From Adenanthera pavonina (taxonomy: Eukaryota > Streptophyta > Magnoliopsida > Fabales > Fabaceae), in NCBI GenBank assembly GCA_026686845.1, contig JAIVEN010000037.1:1178001-1242000 (forward strand): DNA of 64,000 nucleotides. Reading direction: 5' to 3'. Of this stretch, positions 45,691 to 57,075 are shown one piece after another (within the stretch, counting starts at the first letter, position 1; each line of letters opens with the position of its first letter). A program made the position numbers and the translations under genes. Below the pieces are notes generated by a model. That model made no database searches. It saw nothing but the letters and a program-made list of their open reading frames with translations, and was not told where the DNA came from.

Positions 45691-48600
45691 ATGAGTTTGA
45701 GCAAGCTTATAACTTTTTTCTTTAATTCAACATTCTTGGGATTGCAGACCAATATTATCATCCATGCAAAACCAGAAGTAAGAGTGATCGCTAGTTTGAA
45801 TCCAGGTGATCAGTTGAACCACACAACCATGATATGTTTTATAAACAATAGGTTTTGCATGCGCATGATGATGATGTTAGACAATAGCCAAGTTTACTTT
45901 GCAATATTTGAGAATTTAAATGATCCAAATTTCATTGTATGGATTGCAAACCGAAACGATACCATCTTCAAGTACAATGGAGGATATCTATCTCAAGACA
46001 ATTTTGGTTCTCTGCAAACATTACATTAAAGTGGTAGACCAATCAACCTATACTCTCCAATTAAAGGTATAAACAACACTAAGGTTGTCTTGCTTGATAC
46101 AAGCAACTTTGTGCTATAAGAAGTTCACACAAATGGGTCAGTAAAGAGGGTGTTGTGGCAAAGTTTTGATCATCCCACAAATCAACTTCTTCCATGGATG
46201 AAACTAGGTGAAAACCATAAAACTGGGCATAAATGGGAATTGGTCTCTTATTTAACTGGAGATATTCCAGCTTTGGGTCCATTTACACTTGAATGGGAAC
46301 CGAAAAGTAGTCAATTGATCATTAAGAGAAGGGGGCAGGTTTAGTGGGCAAGTGGGGTGTTAAAGAATAAAAGATTTGAATATGTTCTAGAAGAAGCTCA
46401 AGCCATGTATGAGTATTCTATTGTTTCAAATGTGGATGAAAAGTACTTCTCATACACAGCTAGTCATGAAGGTTATGCAACATGGGTTTTGTTTGATGAT
46501 AGGTAGTTATTTAATGACAAAAGAGACTATCTTGGAAGGGCTAATCTGTGTGATGGATACAATAATGATGGAGGGTGCCAAGTATAGGGGCAACCTACAT
46601 GTAGGCATGCTGGTGATATATTTGATATCTGGACTATTAACTTGAGTAATCTAGACTCATCTAATTTCAGTTCTATTGACAATGGAAATCTTACATTAAG
46701 TGATTGTAAGGCCTTTTGTTGGAGTAATTGTAACTGTATTGGATTCAAAAGTTTATATGATAATAGCATTTGATGTGTTTTTTATAATGGACAGTCATGG
46801 GTTGAGTATCTTGATGCCAATGGGGGTGATAGGTTTTTCTTGCTCAAAACCACATTTCAAAAACACCAAAGGCAAGGTAAGCCTATTCTAAATTATGTCA
46901 TGTTATTTGACATATTTTTCAAGGGATTCTCTGGACTTCCTCTCTTTGCAATATATGTATTATGCTTGTAAACAAACATAGGGAAGTAGAGAAACCAAAT
47001 TCAAACTTACTTTCAAATAGAAAGTATCATTAACCAACTATATAATACATTGGCACTTATTTCCCTCTACACAAGCTACCTCTTGTCACTCCAATTCCCT
47101 TACACATCTAACTGTTACCTTACAATGCTATATAATTTTTGCTAAACATCTTTTATATTTTTTATCACCTTTAAAAATAGAGAGATGATGCGTTTATCTT
47201 AAAATTATTTTATTTTATTTTATATTCAATTACCTTTTGTTTTGTATACCAAACAAAAATTTTTAAGGTATATCTCTTGAAACCAGGGGAGGGGAAATTA
47301 TCATTCAACCATCCATTTACTTTCTTTCTCTTTCCTTTCATCTTCCTTGGATAATAATCCCAACTCCAAAACACACCCTTAAGAAAAAAGAAAGAAATGA
47401 ACAAGAAGATAATCCCAATTGAGAAATATTATGATTCTTGAAGCAATGTCCAAAAAGAATAGTTTTAGAAAAAGAAGAAAAATTAGTCAAGTTATTGTCT
47501 TATTCACAAGGTTTTCTGCACTTATATTTATTTTGTTCTCATCTTTAGCATTTCTCTAAAAAAAATTTCTTTCAAACCATTAAAATTCTGTTACATGAAA
47601 TAATTATAACTTCATAGTTTGCAGGTCAATGCAGAGTCAAAGAAATTGATTAGGATTTTTGCTGTAATAGTTGTTGCTCTATTCATTTGTTGTGTAGGCA
47701 TTTTGTGCCTAATGCACAAGAGGAAAAAAATCGAAGGTAAAAGTATCTTGAAACCTAATAGAATAACACATAATGTAAAGTAAAAGTCACAACTACCTTC
47801 ATTTTTTCTCTTTCTCTTCCATATTTAGGCCATGTTTGATAAACATGATAGGAATTTCCTAAAAGAGAGAATGAGAGAAGAAATCTTTACATGATATGTT
47901 TGATATATATTATTCATGCTTTCTAAGGATTAAAGATAACTTTTCGTGGAGACCTATTCTCTTGACTTCTCTATTTCCATTTCTCTAAAACTTGACTCCT
48001 TTATACCAAATATGCATGACCTTAATTCTCAATATGCAAAAAATAACAAATATGAATAATGAAAATATTGACTTCTAAATTTATATTTATGTCCAAATAT
48101 TAACAAATTTGAAAATAATCAAATAAGAGAACATGATTTGAGAGTATTCAGCTATGCTTCTATTATGGTTGCTACAAATGGCTTCTCATCAGCAAATAAG
48201 CTAGGAGAGGGAGGCTTTGGGCCTATTTATAAGTTATTTCAAGGATTTTTTATCCTTATTCCAACATTATGCTATATACAGAAAACTTAAATATTTGATA
48301 AAAGTAATAATTAATATTTTTGTGATCATTAATTTAGGGAAAATTAAGAAATGGAAGAGAAATAGCATTAAAGAGACTCTTAAGAACTTCCAAACAAGGA
48401 GTAAATGAATTCAAAAATGAGATAAAACTCATATCTGAACTCCAACACACTAATTTTGTCTAATTATTGGGTGGCTACATCGATGGGGATGAGAGAATTT
48501 TAATTTATGAATTTATACTCAACAAAAGCTTGGACTTTTTCTTTTTTGGTAAAATAGAATATCTTTTCAAGTTTGAATATCTATATATATATATATATGC

Positions 48601-49620
48601 TTATCTAGCTATAACAAATTATTTTAGTTGTTTTCCTTGAAATATGATTCATTAATGACATCTAAGTATGATTTGCAAGATTCTATTCAAAAAAGACTAC
48701 TAGATTGGCTAATACGTTTCAACATAATAAATGGAGTAGCTCAAGGATTACTATATCTTCATAAATACTCAAGATTGAGAGCTGTGCATAGAGACTTGAA
48801 GGCAGTAATATAGTACTTGACGAAAACATGACTCCCAAGATTTTAGATTTTGGTAGGGCAAGAATTTTCACATAAGAATCAAAATGAAACACTTGCAGGA
48901 TTGCTGGTACACGGTGACTATAATTTGGCTATTGAGTAGTTCTTTTTAAAGTTGAATACTGCTTACTATCATCACTCTTTTTAAAGTTGAATACTGCTTA
49001 CTATCACCACTCTTATATAGTATATTGACTCATAATAAGTTTTAAGTAACTTGTTACTTATGATGTTATTTGGTAGTGGTTATATGCCTCCTAAGTATGC
49101 TATGGGTAGAGTTTTCTCTATGAAATCATATGTTTAAAGTTTTGGCATCTTAATTCTTGAAATTATAGGCGGTAGAAGAAATAACAGTTTCAACAATAGC
49201 AATCAACCACAAACTTTAGTGGGACATGTATGCCAAAAAGCACTTACTGTGAGATTTCTTCATGTCTTATTTGTATTATCTTTGTACCTTTGTGATATGG
49301 AAAACAATGATGCCTTAGGGTTGGGATCTATGGATGAAAGTGTGGGACTAAACTTAATGGATCCATCAATCATTGAATCATTTGTGGAAGCACAAGTTTT
49401 GAGATACATTCACGTTGGTCTTTTATGTGTAGAAGAAAATGCAATTGACCGGCCTACCATGTCAAACATTGTATCAATGTTGACAAATGAAAGTGCATTG
49501 CTTCCTCCTCCTAAAAGACCAGCATTTTACTTTGAAAGTATGGTCAATCCAACCAATAAGTCTCCAGCAAGACCTCAAATATGTTCAATTAATGGCTTGT
49601 CCATTTCTAGCATAGATTGA
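45691..49620 (+). pseudogene. G-type lectin S-receptor-like kinase pseudogene, copy 1
   Basis: Ordered remains of a receptor-like serine/threonine kinase. B-lectin domain about 45760-46300 (FIVWIANRNDTIF, VLWQSFDHPTNQLLPWMKLG); PAN-like region about 46680-46760 (LSDCKAFCWSNCNCIGF); membrane segment near 47640-47730 (IFAVIVVALFICCVGILCLM); kinase parts from 48130 with an intact GEGGFG loop, HRDLKA near 48786, DFG near 48847, and the C-lobe to 49620 (YIHVGLLCVEENAIDRPTMS). In-frame stops (46027, 46117, 46342) and frameshifts, including one right after HRDLKA, break it. The family senses signals at the plasma membrane; this copy cannot make a full receptor. It resembles CES101-like members. A paralogue lies about 5 kb downstream. 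Confidence 0.9.
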
Positions 49621-51480
49621 AGATAGTATGATTTATGGGTGGACTCAGAATTTCTGGTATGAAAATAAAAAAGAATAACAAGCTTTATTATAATATTAGG
49701 CTTTGTTGAGATTTTACAATTGTATTCTATTTTGAGTCTTTCTTGTGTTTCTGGTTTGAGGCACTTGGTGTGAATCTATCAATAATAAGTGAAAAAATTG
49801 TATTCAAATTATATGCGATAATAAAGGCATGCAATGGCCTCTATATGATGGGTTTCATATATTCATTTCTTTACATACTCTATGCAAAAACTTGTAATTA
49901 TTTGTCAAAAGAACTTCATAGAGTCACTTAACTATTTAAAACTTATCAAATATATTTGTAAAAGTTATGTTCATGTAATTGTCTGTCATCTCTAAATATG
50001 TAAATTGAACATATTCCAAGACTATATATCTCGTTAATTGTTATTTGGCTAGTCTTAGAGAAAAAACAGTTGTGGTAGATTTTGTACGAACATATATAAC
50101 TCTTTAGTTAATGTCATGAAAGTCAAAGTAATTTAACAATAATTTTTAAAAATTTCGTTACTAACTTGAGTTGTTAAAATTAATTATAATTTTTAACATT
50201 TAAAAATTACATTTAAAAAATACAAATTCTAAAATACTATTTTTGGTGTATAAATATTATATTGAAATTTTACTTTTTTAAATTAATCATGGATCAATAT
50301 TAATTTATGTAGATTTTAATATTAAATTATGGAGTTTATTAATAATAGTTTTTCAATTTTTTTTATATAATATACAATAATAAAATTAAAAATATGTTAT
50401 TAGGCTCTGTAGCCCGCCAAAATGACATTCTTTTTTATTTCCTTGTCTTTCTTTCTTTCCATTGATTAAGTCACACCAAAAATTTCATGAGGTACATCTC
50501 TAAGTAAGAAGAAAGGGTCTTATTCTACCTCATTTGTTTCTGGAATTAAATCATTTTTTAGTTTTATAACAACTCTTCAATTCCAAACCCAAAGTGAAAT
50601 CTAAGCCAAAAAGTGAGCCTAAAAAAGATGAACAAGCAAAATGGTGATGGTAGTAGACTAGCAAGTGGGTTTTCCTTTTTATTTTTGTATTGTTCCTTTT
50701 ATGCTTGATCAGGATTTATACTTGCTTGGCTAGATATGAAAAGCCATATTTATCTGGTCTTATATGTATTTATTTAACTCCTTTGTAGAGTAAAAGGAAT
50801 TTATATAATTGCAACTCATTTCTAAAAGAGTCTGTTGAAACATATTATGGCAATTACAATGTATATTTGTTGTTTGTAGTGTTTAACTTTTAATAAAAAT
50901 GTGCTATGACAAGAGTCAAGAGAGGGGGAAAAAGCTACTCATACATCTTACATTGGCATTATATTGACTTATTTTTAGAATATCAAATTTACATAAACTT
51001 TGGTGCAATTAATTGAAAGGCATCATATGACTCATTATGTGAGAATATACATGCAGATATAATTATATATATATATATTTATAATTGTTTTGCACTTAAT
51101 GAATATAATAAATTAAAGTCAAATAAAATTTGCAAGCAAATTTTAAATGAGATTTTCAAATCATCTTAAACCCCTCATCAATGAACTCATTCATCATGTA
51201 TATTAATTTCACATGTAGATATTGTATATGGCATATCCTTATACATAATTTATACATATAAGATCAATGGTATATCCTAATGGCTTGCTTATATATAAGG
51301 ACACAATGCATTGCATATTATGTTAAGAAATATCCGACGAAGCATATACATATAAATGAGATGAGAGAGAAGGATTGTCTTCATTGTTAAAAGCTTTATG
51401 CACATATGTATATATACACCATATAAACACTACATTTGAAACCTTCCTTATCTGATTAAAAAAAAACCTTCCTTATACAT
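49621..51480. other. Spacer between the two kinase pseudogenes
   Basis: The first roughly 340 bp are the 3' flank of copy 1, with counterparts at 54930-55000 and 55940-56150. From about 50820 onward it parallels the upstream flank of copy 1 (43630-43960 and 45309-45690). No gene. Confidence 0.5.
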
Positions 51481-51499
51481 ACCATCTTGAGTTTGAGCA

Positions 51500-54400
51500 A
51501 GCATATGATTTTCTTCTTTAATTTAGCATTCTTAGTGTTGTGAATTAGTTTTGTTATCTAGGCAAAAGCAGAAGTAAGAGCAAACAATAGTTTGAATCCA
51601 AGTGATCAATTGAACAACTATAACAAGCTATGTTCTTCTAGCCATAGGTTCTACATATGCTCATGTCAATAGTGATAGACGGTAGCTAGATATACTTTAC
51701 AATACATCAAAACTTAATAGCTTCATATGTGGGTGTGTGAATTGCAAACCAGCACGATCCCATCTTTGGCTATGAAGGAGGATATCTATTTCTGGGCAAC
51801 TCTAGTTCTTTGCAAATAATATGTCAAGATGGTAAACCAATCAATCTATACTCTTCAATTCATGCTCTTCCTAACACTAACCAGTTTGAATTCAAGTGAC
51901 GAATTGAACAATTATAACGAGCAATGTTCTTCTAATCATAGGTTCTACATATGCTTATGTCAATAGTGACAGACAGTAGCCAAATTTACTTTATAATATA
52001 TCAAAACTTAATAGCATTGGATGTGTGTGTATGGATTGCAAACTAGAATGATCCTATCTCTGGCTATGAAGAAGGATATTTATTTCTGAACAACTCTGGT
52101 TTTCTACAAATAATACGTCAAGGTGGTAAACCAATCAATCTATACTCTCCTATTCATGCTCTTTCCAACACTAAGGCCACCTTGCTTGACATAGGCAACA
52201 TTGTTTTGCAAGAACTTTACACAAATAGGTCAATGAAGAGGGTATTGTGGTAAAGTTTTGATTATTCCACTGATCATCTTATCCCACAAATGAAACTAGG
52301 TGTCAACAAAACTAGGCATAAATAGGAACTAGTCTCTTATCTAACTAGAGATAATCTAGCTTCAAGTCCATTCACACTTGAATGGGAACCGAAAAGGGGT
52401 CAACTGATCATTAAGAGAAGAGAGCATGTTTATTGGGCAAGTGGGGTATTAAAGAACAATAGATTTGAATACATTTCAGAAGAAGCTCAAGCCATGTATG
52501 AGTATACCATTGTTTCAAATAAACATGAAGAGTGCTTCAGTTTCATAATAGTGATGGAGATTACGTAGAATAGATTCTGTATACAAGTGGGCATCTAGTT
52601 GATACCAAAGGACACCATATTGCAAGGACTGATATGTGTTATGGATACAACATTGATAGGTGCCAACTATGGAATCAACCTACTTATAGGCATGTTGGTG
52701 ATATATTTGATGTTAGAAGTGCTAACTTTAGAAATTTAGACAAGTCTAATTTTTGTTAAAGATGGAAATCTTACACTTAGTGATTGCAAGGTCTTTTACT
52801 AAGAGAATTGTAACTATATTGGATTCACAAGCTTGCATGATAGTGGCATTGGACATGTCATTTATAATTGACCATTAAATGTTGACTTTCTTGATGCCAA
52901 CAATGGCTATAGCATGTTCTTGCTTGAAACAACCTTTCAAAAATGCTAAGGTAAGTCAACTTTGAATTGTGTAATGTTGTTTTGCTTAAATTCTCCATCT
53001 CTTAATGTCCCATTTGGTAAATTATTTCCTTGCAATGTTTATTACTTGTAAAAGTAAGAGAATCATTTCATCTATATATATTGTTCTTGTGCTTAACATT
53101 TATCTGAGAACAAGTTTTTTTCCTTTCAAACTATTGAGATTTTGACACACATGAAATAATGCTAACATTGTAGTTTGTAAGGCCAATGCAGATACAAAGA
53201 AATAGATATGGATTGTTGCTATATATAATAGTTGATGCTCTATTCATTTGTTGTATAGGTATTCTATGCCTAATATGAAAGAGACAAAAACTTGAAGGTA
53301 AAAAGGATCTTAAAACGTGACAGAATAATAGATAGTGTAGAGTATGGAGTAGAAGTCACAACACCTACCTCCTTGCTCTGTCTCTTCCATAATTTATTCT
53401 CAATGTGCAGAAAATAACAAACATGGATAATGCAAATATTGACTACTAAATTTTTATAGATGTATAAATATTAATGAACTTGACAACAATCAAAAGAGAG
53501 AACATGATTTAAGATTATTTAATTATGCTTCTATTATGGCTATTACAAGTGGCTTCTTATCAACAAATAAGTTAGGAGCGGAGGGATTTGGACTTGTTTA
53601 TAATGTATTTCTAGATTCTATTTCTAACATTCTACTATACTTGACTGAAATGTTTAACAAAGTAATGAGTTTGTGATAATCAATGCTAGGAAAATAAAAA
53701 AAGAGAAAAGAAATAGCAAGGAGTAAATGAATTTAAAAATGAGCTAAAACTTATATCTAAACTTCAACACCCAAATTTCGTTCAATTATTAGGATGTAGC
53801 ATTGATAAAGATGAGAGTATTTTAATTTATGAATATATGCTCAACAAAAGCTTGGACTTCTTCTTATTTGGTAAAATAGAATATCTTTTTTAATTATCAA
53901 TAACTAAATATATGCTTATATTCTACAAGTTATTTTAATTGTTTCCCTTGCATTTTGGTTCATCAATGACATTTAAGTTTGCTATACAAAATTCTACTCA
54001 AAGAAGGCTATTAGATTGGTCAAAAAGTTTCAGCATAATCGATGGAATAGCTCAAGAATTACGCTATCTTCACAAATACTCAAGATTGAGAGTTGTACAT
54101 AGAGACTTGAAGGCTAGTAATATACTACTTGATGAAAACATGAACCCAAAGATTTCAGATTTTGGAATGTAAAAAATTTTCACACAAGAATCAGAAGGAA
54201 ACACTTCTAGGATTGTTGGTAAACATTAACTATTCTTTGGATGGTACCTAGTTTCTTTAATTGTAGCTAGATTATTATCTATTAACATTTATAATAAGTA
54301 ACTCTTTACTTATAATGCCAAGTAGTGGTTACATGCCATTAAGATATTTATAGTTCTAGAATTCTAATTCTTGAAATCATAAGCAGTGGAAGAAACAATA

Positions 54401-54803
54401 GTTTCAACAATAGTGATCACCCACATAATCTAGTGGAACATGTATGTCAAACAACACTCATTGAGATTTCTTCATGTCTTGTTTATTTTAGTGTTGTATT
54501 TCTATCTTTTGACAAGGAAAAAATAATGTCTTAGGCTTGGGAGCTATGGACAGAAGGTATAGGACTAAACTTGATGGATCCAACAATAATGGATTCATAT
54601 GTGGAATTTCAAGTTTGGAGATGTATTCACATTGGTCTTTTATGTGTAGAAGAAAATGTAGCTGATCAACCTAAAATGTCAGACATTGTATTAATGTTGA
54701 CAAATGAAAGTGCATTGCTTCCTCCTCCTAGAAGACTGGCATTTTACTTTGGAAGTATGGTTAATGCAACAAATGAGTCTCTAGCAGAACCTCAAACATA
54801 CTA
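51500..54803 (+). pseudogene. G-type lectin S-receptor-like kinase pseudogene, copy 2
   Basis: Same domain order as copy 1 but more decayed. Lectin part about 51580-52480 (partly duplicated inside), then the SLG/PAN-like region to about 52950, a membrane segment near 53210-53290 and kinase pieces from 53510. The glycine loop reads GAEGFG instead of GEGGFG. The catalytic stretch VHRDLKASNILLDENMNPKI, followed by SDFG, is intact at about 54090-54165, then a stop follows at once. The C-lobe piece 54571-54804 reads YVEFQVWRCIHIGLLCVEEN. Many stops and frameshifts make it non-functional. Confidence 0.88.
51590..52175 (+). repeat. 294-bp tandem duplication inside kinase pseudogene 2
   Basis: 51590-51883 and 51884-52175 are similar head-to-tail copies of the lectin-coding part (start GTTTGAATYCAAGTGA, shared GGTTCTACATATGC and GGTAAACCAATCAATCTATA). 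Both carry many differences, so the duplication is old. Confidence 0.8.
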
Positions 54804-55035
54804 AATCAATGACTTGTCTATTTCTAGATAGCTACAAGATAATATGATTTATTGTGAATTCTCTAGTCAGTGGACATGCTTTGACAAGGATCTTTTTGCC
54901 TTTATAAAGTGTTGGAAACTCATGATTACTACTTTTGTTAGGATTTTGCTACTGTATATTCTATTTTGAGTCATTCTTGTTTTTTTTTGGTTTGAGGATT
55001 TCATATTGTCCAAGCAATAAAGAATCAATTACTGC

Positions 55036-55936
55036 CTGATTGGTTCAATTACCAAGTGGGTTAGGTGATGTAATGGAAAGGGTGTGAGAGAATGTGATGG
55101 GATGATGATTATATATGAGCTTTAAATAAGTTTGTTTGGCATGCCATTGGGGATGGGGGAAATAAATTTATTTTTTATATTTAATTAAACATAAATAAAT
55201 AGAAAATGACTAAAATACCCATAGATAAAAAAAATCCCATACTTTCTTCTTCTTTCCTTGCTGGCCAATAGTGTTGAAGAGGTCTCACCATTGGCGTCAC
55301 CTCAACTCCCACCACAACCACCGGTGGCACCCTTCCTTCCTTCCACAAACATAACACAGAGAGATCAACCACCAGTAGCACCTTTCCTTTCTTCCACAAA
55401 CAACATAGAGAGAGAGAGAGCACAACACAAAGAGATTGAGAGCAAGAGAGAGAGTGAGAGAGGCCCAAATCTTGGATGAAGAAGACAAGATTTGAGAGAT
55501 AGAGATGAAGATGAATTGAAGACCCTAGAGCTCGAGATCTGAAAGTTGGAAGACAAAGAAGGAATGTCGATTGAATGGAGGGGTGGAAGACGGTAGTCAA
55601 AGTTCCTTCTAGATTTGAAAGTCAAGTTCAAGTTAGTGGCCGGTGATTTCTTCCTCTATCATCGCAGGTTGTAGGAGAGGGTCAGATTGGAAGTTGCGAT
55701 TTTATTTCATCTATCTTTTTCTAATTTTTTGAGGGTATAAGCGTCATTTTAATCCCATTCACCTCACTATGAAGCCCTTCACATTGCAAAATAAGTGTGT
55801 TCTTGAGCACCTTAATTTGGGTAATCCTGATTACCTATGTGAGCTGCATCACCTGAGATCTTGCACAACCAAATGCATACACTCAGATAATGTGATTATA
55901 ATCACTTTCACCACCCCCCATGGTGAGTTAACCAAA
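55036..55936. mobile_element. Non-autonomous TIR element downstream of kinase pseudogene 2
   Basis: The left end TTGGTTCAATTACCAAGTGG matches, inverted, the right end (TTTGGTTAACTCACCATGGG on the reverse strand). The flank of kinase copy 1 runs without this insert (TTTGAGG next to CACTTGGTG near 49757), whereas in copy 2 these parts are separated by about 0.94 kb. The interior has CT/GA-rich tracts giving overlapping frames but no transposase. Exact ends and superfamily are unsure. Confidence 0.6.
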
Positions 55937-56511
55937 TGGGCTCTTGGTGGATCCATCAATAATAAGTGAAAAGGATGCATTAAATTATGTGCAGCAGTAA
56001 AGGTATGCAATTGTCTGTATGTGTTCTATGCATTTATTTCTTCATACTTCATGCCAAAACTAGTTGACTTATTTACCAATAGAAGTTCTAAAGAGCCATT
56101 ACAATTATTTAAGATTTACCAAATATATTTGTAGAAGTGATGCCTATGTAATAACATCCTATCTTTTCTAAAGACAAATGGGATTAAATTTAAAACACGT
56201 GGTGCCTCCCAGTGAGCATTATAATAGTTTTATTTTAGTGCTAATACGTAAAGGTTATAACGGTTAATTTAGATAGATAAAATGAATAATTAAATATATA
56301 TTTTATCGAGCTTTTGATGATATTATACCAATTATTTAAGCGATGCAATTATATAACATTAAATTATAAAAATTATACATTTATTATTTTTATAAAAAAA
56401 AATAATAAAAAGCATTATTCTTTTAATTTTTAGGAATAGTTTAGCAAAAGTAAAGCCGTAAAGGCATAATGTAATTTGGAGCGAGTTCCATCATAGAAGC
56501 GGGGTGGCCTT

Positions 56512-56562
56512 ATGGGCCTACCGGGTTTAGCAATGCACGAGGAAACGGGCCATGGCCCGTTT
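56512..56562 (+). promoter_or_regulatory. Site II (TGGGCC) elements and a 20-bp palindrome before the proteasome gene
   Basis: TGGGCC lies at 56513-56518, and AAACGGGCCATGGCCCGTTT at 56543-56562 is a perfect 20-bp palindrome containing inverted GGGCC units. Site II/TGGGCY elements are common in promoters of growth-linked plant genes such as ribosomal and proteasome genes. It is about 510 bp upstream of the start codon; an acceptor-like TTCTACAG at 57064-57071 suggests a leader intron between. Confidence 0.55.
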
Positions 56563-57075
56563 CTCTGTTTTCTTGTTCCCGACGTATACCTCTCACGATA
56601 GAAGAGTTGCAAAAATTGCTCACGATCATGTGCAACTGAGGTTGAAGTTGAAGTTTTTCTTTCATTTTCAGTAAGGTAATAAAGGCCAAATCGCAATAAA
56701 GGGTTCTTTGCACTAACGAAAAGTTTTGAAATTTTTGGCTGTATATTGTTTTCTGCTAAACCAGTCCCTTGAGGGCAAGCTGATAAGGACTTTTTTTGCC
56801 CCAGCTTTGATTTATCGTGTGCATTTGACATTGCTAGAATTAGATGTTTATGGGCATTAGGAGAATCTTTCATTGATCGAAGTACTATGCGTTAACTTTT
56901 CATCGTTTTGAGTTGGAATTGCATATTAAAAAAGAAAAAAAAAATTCGATTTTCAGTGACTTAGAATAATTATTTAAAATTCATATTCAATTCTCAAGAT
57001 GGTGCATTTTTTGTTTTTTAGACACTCTGATTATCGATACTAGTAGTTTTTCGTATCAGGTTCTTCTACAGTATC

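Noticed and set aside
55181..55631. Overlapping frames on both strands downstream of kinase copy 2
   Set aside because: They lie in CT/GA-rich sequence inside a non-autonomous element and show no protein similarity.
56430..56873. A 147-residue minus-strand frame upstream of the proteasome gene
   Set aside because: It runs through the proteasome promoter and leader, has no family motif, and is probably open by chance.
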